From Pseudacidovorax intermedius (lineage in GTDB: Bacteria; Pseudomonadota; Gammaproteobacteria; Burkholderiales; Burkholderiaceae_C): a DNA stretch of 64,000 nucleotides. The notes under the pieces were generated by a model. It worked only from the letters and a program-made list of their open reading frames with translations, was not told the DNA's origin and did not search any database. How positions within the stretch are numbered: position 1 is the stretch's first letter; every line of letters begins with the position of its first letter. Positions 48,441 through 60,684 of this stretch are shown here, piece after piece. Where the stretch lies: positions 612,836-676,835 of the forward strand of contig NZ_QQAV01000001.1 of the NCBI RefSeq assembly GCF_003350475.1. Reading direction: 5' to 3'. A program made the position numbers and the translations under genes.

Positions 48441-50429
48441 ATGAATACCTTCGAGCTGACGCTGCTCTACCTGCTGGCCGCCGTGCTGGGCGTGGTGGGC
48501 TGCCGCTCGCTCAAGCTGCCGCCGATGCTGGGCTACCTGATGGCGGGCGTGCTGATCGGTCCGCATGCCTTCGCGCTCGCGCAGGATTCGGACGGCGTGC
48601 GCCACCTGGGCGAGTTCGGCGTGGTGTTCCTGATGTTCGTGATCGGGCTCGAGTTCAGCCTGCCCAAGCTGCGCGCCATGCGCCAGCATGTGTTCGGCCT
48701 GGGCCTGCTGCAGGTGGCGCTGACGATGCTGCTGGCCACGGCGGGTGCCCTGGCGCTGGCGCGCCTGCTGCCCGACCCCTGGCGCATGAGCTGGCAGACG
48801 GCCCTCGCCCTGTCCGGCGCGCTCGCGATGAGCAGCACCGCCATCGTGGTCAAGTTGATGGCCGAGCGGCTGGAGCTGGAAAGCGAACACGGCCGCCGTG
48901 TGATGGGCGTGCTGCTGTTCCAGGATCTGGCGGTGGTCCCGCTGCTGGTGCTGATTCCCGCCCTGGGCGCGCCGCCCGAGGCGCTGCTGCGCGGCCTGGG
49001 CCTGGCCCTGATCAAGGCCACCGCCCTGATCGGCCTGCTGCTCTACGGCGGTCCGCGTGTGATGCGCTGGTGGCTGACGCTGGTGGCGCGCCGCCGCAGC
49101 GAGGAGCTGTTCATGCTCAACCTGCTGCTGGTCACGCTGGGCCTGGCCTGGCTGACCGAGATGGCCGGACTGTCGCTGGCGCTGGGCGCCTTCATCGCCG
49201 GCATGCTGGTGTCGGAGACCGAATACAAGCACCAGGTGGAAAGCGACATCCGGGCCTTCCACGACCTGCTGCTGGGCCTGTTCTTCATCACCATCGGCAT
49301 GTCGCTGGACTGGCACGTCGTGGTCGAGCGCTGGGCGCTGGTGCTCGTCCTGCTGGTCGTGCCGTTGGGCTTCAAGCTGCTGCTGGTGACCGTGCTGGCG
49401 CGGCTGCTGGGGGCGACGGCCGGGGTCTCGCTGCGCACGGGGCTGTACCTGGCGCAGGCGGGCGAGTTCGGCTTCGTGCTGCTGTCGCTGGCCAACGGAC
49501 GTGGACTGCTCCCGACTTGGCTGGGCGATCCGGTGCTGGCCTCGATGATCCTCTCGATGCTGGCCACGCCCTTCATCGTGATGTACAGCGAGGCCATCGT
49601 GCGCAAGCTGGTGGCCAGCGACTGGATGCAGCAGTCGCTGCAGGTGACCAGCCTGGCGCGCAAGATGATCGACACGGCGGAGCACGTGATCATCTGCGGC
49701 TACGGCCGCTGCGGCCAGAACCTGGCCCGCATGCTGGAGCGTGAAGGCATTCCCTACATGGCGCTGGACCTGGACCCCGACCGCGTGCGCCAGGCCGCCG
49801 CCGCCGGCGACTCGGTGGTCTTCGGCGATGCGGCGCGCCCGCAGGCGCTGATGGCGGCCGGCCTGTCGCGGGCCAGCGCCGTGGCCATCACCTACCTCGA
49901 CGTGCCGGGCGCCCTCAAGGTGCTGGCGGCGGTGCGCGCCCATGCGCCGACGGTGCCCGTGGTGGTGCGCACCCAGGATGACCACGAGCTGGAGAAGCTG
50001 CAGCGCGCCGGCGCCACGGCCGTCGTGCCGGAGACGGTGGAGGGCTCATTGATGCTGGCGAGCCATGCACTGGCGCTGGTCGGCGTGCCGATGCGCCGGG
50101 TGATCCGCCTGGCCCAGGAGGCGCGCGATGCCCGCTACCACCTGCTGCGCGGCTACTTCCGCGGCGCGGACGACGACGCCTCGCTGGAAGACCTGGAGCA
50201 GGAGCGGCTGGACAGCTTCACGCTGCAGACCGGCAGTCGCTGGGTCGGACAGGCGCTGGCGCGTCTGGGCCTGGCCGATGCGGGCGTGCGCGTGGTGGGC
50301 CTGCGGCGCAGCCACGGCCGCACCATGGAGCCGGAGGAAGACACCGTGCTGGAGTCCGGCGACACCCTGGTCCTTTCGGGCCTGCCGGGGCCGCTGGCAA
50401 CGGCCACCGAGCGGCTGCAACGCGGCTGA
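48441..50429 (+). CDS. CPA2 cation:proton antiporter with RCK domain (KefB/KefC type)
   Basis: A 662-residue membrane protein. About 12 helices (residues ~5-390) start with LKLPPMLGYLMAGVLIGPHAFAL and include FGVVFLMFVIGLEFSLPKLRAMR and GALAMSSTAIVVKLMAERLELESEHGR. A TrkA-N/RCK nucleotide-binding domain (HVIICGYGRCGQNLARMLEREGIPYMALDLDPDRV) and an RCK_C domain complete it. Members exchange K+ or Na+ for H+, often gated by NAD or glutathione adducts. Usual neighbour of kdsD in this lineage. Confidence 0.93.
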   Translation: MNTFELTLLYLLAAVLGVVGCRSLKLPPMLGYLMAGVLIGPHAFALAQDSDGVRHLGEFGVVFLMFVIGLEFSLPKLRAMRQHVFGLGLLQVALTMLLATAGALALARLLPDPWRMSWQTALALSGALAMSSTAIVVKLMAERLELESEHGRRVMGVLLFQDLAVVPLLVLIPALGAPPEALLRGLGLALIKATALIGLLLYGGPRVMRWWLTLVARRRSEELFMLNLLLVTLGLAWLTEMAGLSLALGAFIAGMLVSETEYKHQVESDIRAFHDLLLGLFFITIGMSLDWHVVVERWALVLVLLVVPLGFKLLLVTVLARLLGATAGVSLRTGLYLAQAGEFGFVLLSLANGRGLLPTWLGDPVLASMILSMLATPFIVMYSEAIVRKLVASDWMQQSLQVTSLARKMIDTAEHVIICGYGRCGQNLARMLEREGIPYMALDLDPDRVRQAAAAGDSVVFGDAARPQALMAAGLSRASAVAITYLDVPGALKVLAAVRAHAPTVPVVVRTQDDHELEKLQRAGATAVVPETVEGSLMLASHALALVGVPMRRVIRLAQEARDARYHLLRGYFRGADDDASLEDLEQERLDSFTLQTGSRWVGQALARLGLADAGVRVVGLRRSHGRTMEPEEDTVLESGDTLVLSGLPGPLATATERLQRG

Positions 50430-50518
50430 AGTCCTCGATGGCCAGCGGAGAGGCACACGCCGCGCCGACTCCGGTGGTGGCGGCCTATTCGGACCGGCGC
50501 GCCTGACAGGATGCGAAG

Positions 50519-51937
50519 CTACTTGCCGATGCAGAAGCGCGAGAAGATCACGCCCAGCAGATCGTCCGCGCCGAACTCTCCGGTGATCTCGTTGAGCGCG
50601 TTCTGGGCCAGGCGCAGTTCTTCGGCCAGCAGGTCCAGCGCGGGCATCGGCGCCTCGAGATGGGCCGATGCCAGCTCGAGATGGCCGGCCACCCGATGCA
50701 GCGCCTGCACATGGCGGGCGCGGGCCAGGTAAACACCCTCGGGCACTGCCTGCCAGCCCGCCAGCGCCAGCAGCTTCTGGCGCAGGGCTTCGATCCCCTC
50801 GCCAGCCTTGGCCGACAGGCGCAGGGCCTCTTCAGGCAGCGCCGGCATCGAGGCGGCCTCGACCGCGTCGGACTTGTTCCAGACCTCCAGCAGCGGCACG
50901 CGCGGCGGCAGGCGGCCGGCCAGGCCCGCGCGGATCTCGGCGTCGGCCGCCTGGTAGTCCGGCTGGCCGGCGCGCGTCAGGTCATGGAGGAAGAGCACCG
51001 CATCCGCATCCTCGATCTGGCCCCACGCACGGGCGATGCCGATGCGCTCCACCTCGTCGCCGGATTCGCGCAGGCCGGCCGTGTCCACCACATGCAGCGG
51101 CACGCCCTGGATCTGGATGGTCTGCGAGACGATGTCGCGCGTGGTGCCCGCCACCGGGCTCACGATGGCCAGCTCGGCGCCGGCCAGCGCATTCAGCAGC
51201 GAACTCTTGCCGGCATTGGGCTGGCCGGCGATCACCACCTTGATGCCCTCGCGCAGCAGCGCGCCCTGGCGCGCGCGCTGCTGCACGGCCGCCAGCTGCG
51301 CCTGCAGGCGCTGGAGTTGGCCGGCGGCATCGGCCTGCTGCAGGAAGTCGATGTCTTCCTCGGGGAAGTCCAGCGTCGCCTCCACCAGCATGCGCAGGTG
51401 GATCAGGGCGTCGCGCAGCGTGTGGATCTCGCGCGAGAAGGCACCGCCCAGCGAACGGCCGGCGCTGCGGGCGGCGGCCTCGGTGCTGGCGTCGATCAGG
51501 TCGGCGATGGCCTCGGCCTGGGCCAGGTCGATCTTGCCGTTCTGGAAGGCGCGCTGGCTGAATTCGCCCGGCTGCGCCACGCGCAGGCCGGGCAGGCGCG
51601 GGCGGCCGGTGGCGGCATCGGTCTCCTCACCGGCAGCGAGGCAGCGGGCCAGCAGCAGTTGCAGCAGCACCGGGCCGCCGTGCGCCTGGAGTTCGAGCAC
51701 GTCCTCGCCGGTGAAGGAATTCGGGCCGGGGAAGAACAGCGCCAGGCCATGGTCCAGCGCGCTGCCATCGGCATCGAGAAAAGGCAGGTAGGTCGCCTCG
51801 CGCGGCTTGAGATCGCGGCCACAGAGGCCGCGCACCAGCGGCCCAAGGCCCGTGCCGGACACGCGCACGATGCCCACGGCACCGCGGCCAGGAGCCGTGG
51901 CGACGGCGGCGATGGGGTCGTTCAGGCGGGCGAGCAT
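50519..51937 (-). CDS. mnmE: tRNA modification GTPase MnmE
   Basis: With MnmG forms the 5-carboxymethylaminomethyl group at U34 of tRNAs. The 472-residue protein has an N-terminal formyl-THF-binding domain ([22 protein letters not shown]), a G domain with [25 protein letters not shown] and NKSD, and the C-terminal FCIGK whose Cys is catalytic. The ATG at 51937 gives the standard N-terminus. It follows yidC on the same strand, after a hairpin. Confidence 0.97.
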   Translation of the reverse strand: MLARLNDPIAAVATAPGRGAVGIVRVSGTGLGPLVRGLCGRDLKPREATYLPFLDADGSALDHGLALFFPGPNSFTGEDVLELQAHGGPVLLQLLLARCLAAGEETDAATGRPRLPGLRVAQPGEFSQRAFQNGKIDLAQAEAIADLIDASTEAAARSAGRSLGGAFSREIHTLRDALIHLRMLVEATLDFPEEDIDFLQQADAAGQLQRLQAQLAAVQQRARQGALLREGIKVVIAGQPNAGKSSLLNALAGAELAIVSPVAGTTRDIVSQTIQIQGVPLHVVDTAGLRESGDEVERIGIARAWGQIEDADAVLFLHDLTRAGQPDYQAADAEIRAGLAGRLPPRVPLLEVWNKSDAVEAASMPALPEEALRLSAKAGEGIEALRQKLLALAGWQAVPEGVYLARARHVQALHRVAGHLELASAHLEAPMPALDLLAEELRLAQNALNEITGEFGADDLLGVIFSRFCIGK

Positions 51938-52007
51938 GGCGGCGATTCTTTCAGCATTGGCTCGGGCCGGGCGGCATGGCGGCAGAAGCGCACGGCGCTC
52001 CAAACGA

Positions 52008-52031
52008 ACAGGCCGCCCGGAGGCGGCCTGT
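52008..52031 (-). terminator. Hairpin after yidC
   Basis: ACAGGCCGCC and GGCGGCCTGT form a perfect 10-bp stem with a 4-nt loop, 25 bp after the yidC stop on the minus strand, followed by TCGTTTGG. The T-run is poor, so termination may be partial with read-through into mnmE. Confidence 0.6.
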
Positions 52032-52055
52032 GGCGACGGGCGCGGAACGCGCCGT

Positions 52056-53816
52056 TTACTTGGTCACGCCCAAGCGCCGGTTGATCACGTACTGCTGCGC
52101 GATCGACAGGATGTTGTTCGTGATCCAGTACAGCACCAGGCCGGCCGGGAAGAAGAAGAACATCACGCTGAAGGCCAGCGGCATGATCCACATCAGCTTG
52201 GCCTGCATCGGGTCCGGCGGCGTGGGGTTGAGCCAGGTCTGCAGCAGCGTGGTGCCGGTCATGACCAGCGGCAGGATGAACCAGGGGTCGGGTGCCGACA
52301 GGTCGCGGATCCACAGGATCCAGGGCGCATGGCGCATCTCGACCGAGGACAGCAGCACCCAGTACAGCGCGATGAACACCGGGATCTGGATCACGATCGG
52401 GAAGCAGCCGCCCAGCGGGTTGACCTTCTCCTCGCGGTAGATCCGCATCATCTCCTGCTGCATCTCCTGCGGCTTGTCCTTGAGGCGCTCCCGCATTTCC
52501 ATGATGCGCGGGTTGATGGCCTTCATCTTCGCCATGCTGCCGTAGGCCTTGGCGTTGAGCCAGAAGAAGGCAGCCTTGAGCAGCACCACCAACGCCACGA
52601 TGGACCAGCCCCAGTTGCCCAGCAGCTTGTGAAGCTGGTCGAGCAGCCAGTACAGCGGCTTGGAGATGATGGCGAAGATGCCATAGTCCTTCACCAGGTC
52701 CAGGCCGGGGGCCAGGGCTTCGAGCTTCTTCTCTTCCTCGGGACCAGCGAAGAGCACGGTGTCCACGGTCTGCGTGGCGCCAGGAGCGACCGTCGGCAGA
52801 TTGGCCACCATGGCCACTGCATACAGGTTGGGGCCGAGGGCGTCGGGGCCCTGCACGCGGAACTCGCGCTTGAGGCCGGCGCTGTGTGTGGGCTCGACCA
52901 GCCAGGCCGCCGCAAAGTAATGCTGCACCATCGCCACCCAACCGGTCTCGGAGGCGGGCGGTATTTCGGCCTTTCCCTTCGCGATGTCGGCGAAGGCGAT
53001 CTTGTGGAATTTCTTCTCTTCGGTGTAAGCCGCGGGACCGGTGAAGGTGCTGGTGCCCAGCATGCTGCCGTGCGCCTCGACGCCGTGACGCAGGAGTTGC
53101 AGGTAGAGCTGCGGATCGCGCGGCTGATCGCCCACGTTCACCACCTGGTGGCGCACATGAATGGCGTAGTCGCCACGCTTGAAGACGTAGGTCTTCACGT
53201 ACTTGAGGCCGCCGGCAGGCTGCGATTCGAAGCTCACCTCCAGCGTGTCCTGGCCGTCGGCCAACCTGTACGGGCCGGGCTTGGTCGCCATCAGGCTGAG
53301 GTGATTGGGGAACATCGCGCCACCACCGGCCGGGTTCAGCAGACCAGTCTGGGCGAGGTAGCGGTTGGCCGGGCCGTCGTCCATCAGCACGACCGGCTCT
53401 TCAACCACCGGCAGGGCCGGCATGTTCAGAAGCCGGCGCACCATCGGCATCAGGCCGCCGTGCGAGGTCTCCTGCATGTATTGCAGCAATTCCAGCTTGG
53501 CCAATGTGCCGCCCTGCGGGTCGATGGCCGCCTTGAACACGTCGGTCTCGATCTGCACGCGCTCGGCCGGCACGGAAGTGGCCGAGGCCGTGGGTGCCAT
53601 GGCGGCCGTGCCGCCGGCCGCTGCAGGCACACCCACTGCGGACGCCCCCGGCGCCGATGCGCCGGAAGCCGGCGTCGGCGCCTGGGCGGTGACGGCCGGC
53701 TTGGTCGAGGGCAGGAAGGTCGGGCTGCGACCGTTGTGGACCTGCCACTGGTCCCACAGCATCACCAGCGAAAAACCGAAGATCACCCAGAGGATGGTGC
53801 GGCGAATGTCGTTCAT
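52056..53816 (-). CDS. yidC: Membrane protein insertase YidC
   Basis: A 586-residue inner-membrane insertase that works alone or with SecYEG. An N-terminal helix ([18 protein letters not shown]) and a large periplasmic beta-sandwich domain (residues ~110-360) precede five conserved helices, including [39 protein letters not shown] with the hydrophilic-groove Arg-equivalent region, and the C-terminal [24 protein letters not shown]. Its ATG overlaps the yidD stop (ATGA), so translation is coupled. Confidence 0.97.
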   Translation of the reverse strand: MNDIRRTILWVIFGFSLVMLWDQWQVHNGRSPTFLPSTKPAVTAQAPTPASGASAPGASAVGVPAAAGGTAAMAPTASATSVPAERVQIETDVFKAAIDPQGGTLAKLELLQYMQETSHGGLMPMVRRLLNMPALPVVEEPVVLMDDGPANRYLAQTGLLNPAGGGAMFPNHLSLMATKPGPYRLADGQDTLEVSFESQPAGGLKYVKTYVFKRGDYAIHVRHQVVNVGDQPRDPQLYLQLLRHGVEAHGSMLGTSTFTGPAAYTEEKKFHKIAFADIAKGKAEIPPASETGWVAMVQHYFAAAWLVEPTHSAGLKREFRVQGPDALGPNLYAVAMVANLPTVAPGATQTVDTVLFAGPEEEKKLEALAPGLDLVKDYGIFAIISKPLYWLLDQLHKLLGNWGWSIVALVVLLKAAFFWLNAKAYGSMAKMKAINPRIMEMRERLKDKPQEMQQEMMRIYREEKVNPLGGCFPIVIQIPVFIALYWVLLSSVEMRHAPWILWIRDLSAPDPWFILPLVMTGTTLLQTWLNPTPPDPMQAKLMWIMPLAFSVMFFFFPAGLVLYWITNNILSIAQQYVINRRLGVTK

Positions 53817-54073
53817 GAAGAGGACTTCTTGTCGAGAGAGGTGAACAGCCCGGCCCCGGCCGCAGGCGGCACGGGGTCGTGCCCGCCCGCGCACCAGGGA
53901 TGGCAGCGGGCCATGCGCCTCAGCGTGAGGTAGCTGCCCTGCGCTGCGCCGTGCGTCTGCAGCGCCTCGATGGCGTAGACGGAGCAGGTGGGCGAAAAGC
54001 GGCAGGCGCCACCCAGCCATGGGCTGAGCAGCAGACGGTAGGCGCGGACGATGGCAATCAGAAGACGCTGCAT
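53813..54073 (-). CDS. yidD: Membrane protein insertion efficiency factor YidD
   Basis: An 86-residue UPF0161 protein. MQRLLIAIVRAYRLLLSPWLGGACRFSPTCSVYAIEALQTHG carries the conserved SP-x3-x-C-x-F-x-P-T-C-S-x-Y-A motif of YidD, followed by RRMARCHPWCAGGHDPVP, another family signature. It assists YidC-dependent insertion and always sits between rnpA and yidC. Confidence 0.95.
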   Translation of the reverse strand: MQRLLIAIVRAYRLLLSPWLGGACRFSPTCSVYAIEALQTHGAAQGSYLTLRRMARCHPWCAGGHDPVPPAAGAGLFTSLDKKSSS

Positions 54074-54089
54074 CGGCGACGGTCGGATT

Positions 54090-54509
54090 TCAGGCAGCCG
54101 TGCGGCGCGCGCGGGCGAACAGCTGCTCCAGCTCCGTGCGCACGGCGCGGCGCAGGGCTTCGGAGGTGGCGCTGACGAACTGGCGACGATCGAAGGCCGT
54201 GCGCAGGCGCACCACGTACGCGGCGGGTGGCTGGCCTTCGAGACAGAGCCCGACGGTGTAGATCTGGCGGCGGATGGCGTTGCGCGTGACGGCGCGGCGG
54301 GCCCAGCGCTTGGGCACCATGGCGCCCAGCCACACACCCGTCGGACGGAACAGCGCCGCCGCAGGCGCCGCCCCATCGGCGACGGGCTCGACCGGCAATG
54401 GCAACGCACGCCGATGCAAGGCGAAATGCGGCGTGCGTGCAATGGTCGCCCCCGCCATACTCGCCTGGAACTGGTCTCGGTTGCGCAGGCGCAGCAAAGC
54501 CGCCGGCAC
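54090..54509 (-). CDS. rnpA: Ribonuclease P protein component
   Basis: Basic protein subunit of RNase P, which matures tRNA 5' ends with the RNA subunit. LRLRNRDQFQASMAGATIARTPHFALH forms the N-terminal strand, and WLGAMVPKRWARRAVTRNAIRRQI contains the RNR-type signature (K-x-x-R-A-V-x-R-N-x-I-R-R). The start is not certain: GTG at 54509 gives 139 residues; a TTG at 54497 is an alternative. Neither has a strong Shine-Dalgarno. The 203 bp between this and rpmH hold no gene, only a TGTGGACAA near-match to a DnaA box at 54580-54588. Confidence 0.93.
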   Translation of the reverse strand: MPAALLRLRNRDQFQASMAGATIARTPHFALHRRALPLPVEPVADGAAPAAALFRPTGVWLGAMVPKRWARRAVTRNAIRRQIYTVGLCLEGQPPAAYVVRLRTAFDRRQFVSATSEALRRAVRTELEQLFARARRTAA

Positions 54510-54712
54510 CTGCGCGTGCGCAGCCGGCGAGGGCTCGGAAGGGGGCTGCCCCGAAGCGCGAGGAACGAGGCTCACGCGCTGTGGACAAGCAGTTGGCAAC
54601 AGCCGGCGGTGGCGGCAAAGACCCGCAACGCCAGTCGGCCAAAACCCACCCCGGCCCGTGCCGGCGGAATCCGCGGCATCGCCAGAGGCGGGCCTGCCCA
54701 CCACGTCACCGT

Positions 54713-54847
54713 TCAGACGGCCAGGCGCTTGCGGCCCTTGGCGCGGCGGGCGTTGATGACGGCGCGGCCGCCACGGGTCTTCATGCGGACCAGGAAGCCG
54801 TGGGTACGGGCGCGGCGGATCTTGGACGGTTGGTAAGTGCGTTTCAT
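54713..54847 (-). CDS. rpmH: 50S ribosomal protein L34
   Basis: The 44-residue protein [20 protein letters not shown]...GRKRLAV is the full, highly conserved L34. It starts the rpmH-rnpA-yidD-yidC-mnmE block and is transcribed away from dnaA, the ancestral arrangement around bacterial origins. Confidence 0.99.
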   Translation of the reverse strand: MKRTYQPSKIRRARTHGFLVRMKTRGGRAVINARRAKGRKRLAV

Positions 54848-55097
54848 GACGAGGGTTCCTGCAAGAGTGCTGATCGACAGGCCCGTCTGGTGATGTGGAG
54901 TCGGACCCTGGATTGCAGCGCGAAGGCACGCGCCTTCGAATTTGCTGCAATCAGGTCCGCGGCCGGGCCCCGGCTGCCCTTGCACCACGCGCGCCGAGGC
55001 CGCCCGGTGCAAAAGGGAACCCGAGATTATCGCAGACATCCGAACGTGCAGCAATGCATGCGCTTATCAACCAGCAATGCCGCCGCCCGTCAAGGGG

Positions 55098-55106
55098 TGT
55101 GGATAA
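55098..55106 (-). promoter_or_regulatory. DnaA box (perfect consensus)
   Basis: TGTGGATAA is the exact complement of the strong DnaA box TTATCCACA. It abuts the AT-richest stretch of the region, the probable unwinding element, and overlaps where a dnaA -35 would lie, allowing DnaA autoregulation. Confidence 0.8.
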
Positions 55107-55147
55107 GTTTTTGACAAGTTAGAATCGCGCGTGCTTTCCGTTCGCAA

Positions 55148-55156
55148 CTATCCACA
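55148..55156 (+). promoter_or_regulatory. DnaA box (one mismatch)
   Basis: CTATCCACA differs from TTATCCACA only in the first base. It lies 42 bp from the perfect box, in the opposite orientation, and 54 bp ahead of the dnaA start. Confidence 0.6.
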
Positions 55157-55172
55157 ACAGACACACGCGCCG

Positions 55173-55220
55173 ATGAACCCCCAGCGGCCCTTCGGTCAGC
55201 GCAGCCGCCATGTCGAGTGA
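55173..55220 (+). other. Short upstream ORF overlapping the dnaA start
   Basis: ATG at 55173 opens a 15-codon frame ([15 protein letters not shown]) whose stop TGA at 55218-55220 lies 8 nt inside dnaA. Translation would end across the dnaA start codon and could couple or compete with dnaA initiation. It has no clear Shine-Dalgarno, so it may be chance. Confidence 0.3.
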
Positions 55221-56631
55221 AGGGGTCGGTGCCAGCCTCTGGCAGGCCTGTGTCGACCAGCTCGCGCAAGAGCTGTCCGAGCAGCAATTCAATACCTGGA
55301 TCAAGCCGCTGACCGCGCAGGTGACCGACGACCTGACGCGGATGACGATCTTCGTCGCCAATCGCTTCAAGCTGGACTGGATCCGCGCGCAATACGCCGC
55401 CCGCATCGCCGACATGGCCGAGCGGTTGTCGGGCCAGCCGGTGGCCGTCGAACTCGCCCTGGCGCCGCGCGAGATCCCGGTTCGCCAGTCTGTCACGGTG
55501 CAGGCCGTGCCCTCGTCCATCTCCGAGCCCGAACCGCTGCGCCCCGGCGACGGCCCGATGGGCATGTCCGGCATGGGCGGTGCCGCGCCCGACGAGCCCG
55601 CCGGGGCCTTCAAGAACCGCCTCAATCCGCAGCTCACCTTCGACAGCCTGGTCGAGGGTTCGGCCAACCGCATGGCGCGCGCCGCCGCGATGCACGTGGC
55701 CGGCACGCCGGGCCATCTGTACAACCCGCTTTTCATCTATGGCGGCGTCGGCCTGGGCAAGACCCACCTGATGCATGCCGTTGGCAACAAGCTGCTGGCC
55801 GACAAGCCCGACGCCAAGATCCTCTACCTGCACGCCGAGCAGTTCGTGTCGGACGTGGTCAAGGCCTACCAGCGCAAGACCTTCGACGAGTTCAAGGAAC
55901 GCTACCACTCGCTCGACCTGCTGCTGATCGACGATGTGCAGTTCTTCGCCAACAAGGACCGCACGCAGGAAGAGTTCTTCAACGCCTTCGAGGCCCTGCT
56001 GGCGAAGAAGTCGCACATCGTGATGACGAGCGACACCTATCCCAAGGGCCTGACCGACATCCACGAGCGTCTGGTGTCGCGCTTCGACTCGGGCCTGACG
56101 GTCGCCATCGAGCCGCCCGAGCTCGAGATGCGCGTCGCCATCCTGATCAACAAGGCCGCGGCCGAGAGCGCCGAGATGCCCGAAGAGGTGGCCTTCTTCG
56201 TCGCCAAGAACGTGCGCTCGAACGTGCGCGAGCTCGAAGGAGCGCTGCGCAAGATCCTGGCCTATTCGCGCTTCAACCAGAAGGAAGTCTCCATCCAGCT
56301 CGCGCGCGAGGCGCTGCGCGACCTGCTGTCGATCCAGAACCGGCAGATCAGCGTGGAGAACATCCAGAAGACCGTCGCCGACTACTACAAGATCAAGGTC
56401 GCCGACATGTACAGCAAGAAGCGCCCGGCCAGCATCGCGCGGCCGCGCCAGATCGCGATGTACCTGGCCAAGGAGCTGACGCAGAAGAGCCTGCCCGAGA
56501 TCGGCGAGCTGTTCGGCGGCCGCGACCACACCACCGTGCTGCACGCGGTGCGCAAGATTTCCGGCGAGCGCCAGCAGCTCACCGAGCTGAACCAGCAGCT
56601 GCACGTGCTGGAGCAGACGCTCAAGGGATGA
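55210..56631 (+). CDS. dnaA: Chromosomal replication initiator protein DnaA
   Basis: Binds DnaA boxes at oriC, unwinds DNA and loads the helicase. The 473-residue protein has domain I ([28 protein letters not shown]), a Pro/Gly-rich domain II, the AAA+ domain III with Walker [10 protein letters not shown] and Walker [14 protein letters not shown], and domain IV with the DNA-binding signature [16 protein letters not shown]. It is adjacent to oriC and 89 bp ahead of dnaN. Confidence 0.99.
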   Translation: MSSEGVGASLWQACVDQLAQELSEQQFNTWIKPLTAQVTDDLTRMTIFVANRFKLDWIRAQYAARIADMAERLSGQPVAVELALAPREIPVRQSVTVQAVPSSISEPEPLRPGDGPMGMSGMGGAAPDEPAGAFKNRLNPQLTFDSLVEGSANRMARAAAMHVAGTPGHLYNPLFIYGGVGLGKTHLMHAVGNKLLADKPDAKILYLHAEQFVSDVVKAYQRKTFDEFKERYHSLDLLLIDDVQFFANKDRTQEEFFNAFEALLAKKSHIVMTSDTYPKGLTDIHERLVSRFDSGLTVAIEPPELEMRVAILINKAAAESAEMPEEVAFFVAKNVRSNVRELEGALRKILAYSRFNQKEVSIQLAREALRDLLSIQNRQISVENIQKTVADYYKIKVADMYSKKRPASIARPRQIAMYLAKELTQKSLPEIGELFGGRDHTTVLHAVRKISGERQQLTELNQQLHVLEQTLKG

Positions 56632-56720
56632 GCATCCCCACCCCAAAAAGGGGCGCAGACAATGCGCCGGCATCCGGGCCCCTGCCCGGGAAGATCGAGG
56701 ACGAAGAGTAGAGGACGTAC

Positions 56721-57842
56721 ATGATTGTTCTGAAGGCACCCCAAGACCAGGTTCTGGCAGCCCTGCAGTCGGTGGCAGGCATCGTCGAGCGTCGCCACAC
56801 GCTGCCCATCCTGGCCAACGTGCTGATCCGCAAGGCCGGCGGCCAATTGCAACTGACCACCAGCGACCTGGAAATCCAGATCCGCACCACCGCCGAGCTC
56901 GGCGGGGACGACGGCGCCTTCACCACCACCGTGGGCGCGCGCAAGCTGATCGACATCCTGCGCACCATGCCAGCCGACCAGACCGTGAGCCTGGAATCGA
57001 GCCAGAACAAGCTGGTGCTCAAGGGCGGCAAGAGCCGCTTCACGCTGCAGACCCTGCCGGCCGAGGACTTTCCGCTGGTGCAGGAAGCCGCCAGCTTCGG
57101 CCCGGCCTTCAGCGTGCCGCAGCGCACCCTGAAGGCGCTGCTGTCGCAGGTGTCCTTCGCGATGGCGGTGCACGACATCCGCTACTACCTCAACGGCATC
57201 CTGTTCGTGGCCGAGGGCAAGCAGCTGTCGCTGGTGGCCACCGATGGCCACCGCCTGGCCTTCTCCAGCGCCACGCTGGACGTCGAGGTGCCGCGCCAGG
57301 AAGTGATCCTGCCGCGCAAGACGGTACTGGAACTGCAGCGCCTGCTGTCCGACGCCGACGGCGGCGACACGCCGCCCATGATCGAGCTGCAGTTCGCCAA
57401 CAACCAGGCCAAGTTCAACTTCGGCACGATGGAGTTCGTCACCAAGCTGGTCGAGGGCAAGTTCCCCGACTACAACCGCGTGATCCCCAAGAACCACAAG
57501 AACAGCGTGACGCTGGGCCGCGCGCCGCTGCTGGCCAGCCTGCAGCGCACCGCCATCCTGACCAGCGACAAGTTCAAGGGCGTGCGGCTGAACATCGAAC
57601 CCGGCCTGCTGCGCATTGCCTCCAACAATGCCGAGCAGGAAGAGGCCGTGGACGAGCTGGACATCGACTACGGCGGCGACAGCATCGAGATCGGCTTCAA
57701 CGTCACCTACCTGATCGACGCGCTGGCCAACATGGGCCAGGACATGGTCCGCGTCGACCTGCAGGACGGCAACAGCTCGGCGCTGCTGACCATCCCCGAG
57801 GACGCGAACTTCAAGTACGTGGTCATGCCGATGCGAATCTGA
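56721..57842 (+). CDS. dnaN: DNA polymerase III beta sliding clamp
   Basis: A 373-residue clamp subunit that encircles DNA and tethers the polymerase. MIVLKAPQDQVLAALQSVAGIVERRHTLPILANVLI starts domain I; DGHRLAFSSATLDV and the C-terminal KYVVMPMRI are conserved. Probably co-transcribed with dnaA; gyrB follows after 115 bp. Confidence 0.99.
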   Translation: MIVLKAPQDQVLAALQSVAGIVERRHTLPILANVLIRKAGGQLQLTTSDLEIQIRTTAELGGDDGAFTTTVGARKLIDILRTMPADQTVSLESSQNKLVLKGGKSRFTLQTLPAEDFPLVQEAASFGPAFSVPQRTLKALLSQVSFAMAVHDIRYYLNGILFVAEGKQLSLVATDGHRLAFSSATLDVEVPRQEVILPRKTVLELQRLLSDADGGDTPPMIELQFANNQAKFNFGTMEFVTKLVEGKFPDYNRVIPKNHKNSVTLGRAPLLASLQRTAILTSDKFKGVRLNIEPGLLRIASNNAEQEEAVDELDIDYGGDSIEIGFNVTYLIDALANMGQDMVRVDLQDGNSSALLTIPEDANFKYVVMPMRI

Positions 57843-57886
57843 GGTCGCCGCGCGCCCTCAGATTCGCTTCGCGTGCATGTGGCGCA

Positions 57887-60582
<2,696 letters not shown>

Positions 60583-60684
60583 GCGGGCGGCTGGGCATTT
60601 CGTCCTGCTTTCGCCCGGCGCGGTAACGGTGGGCTGAGGCGCGGTCGGCGAGCGGCGGCAGAATGCGCACCTCCGGAGCCCCCC

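Larger units (their letters stand above)
54848..55209. other. Chromosomal replication origin region (oriC)
   Basis: This 362-bp rpmH-dnaA intergenic region has the composition and signals of an origin: a consensus DnaA box TGTGGATAA (55098-55106) followed by the AT-rich GTTTTTGACAAGTTAGAAT, a one-mismatch box CTATCCACA (55148-55156), and further weaker sites such as CTTATCAAC near 55066. A TAGAAT hexamer at 55120-55125 is a possible dnaA -10, and TTGACG on the minus strand near 55093 a possible part of the rpmH promoter. The gene order rpmH-oriC-dnaA-dnaN-gyrB is the classical one. Exact limits are unknown. Confidence 0.75.
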
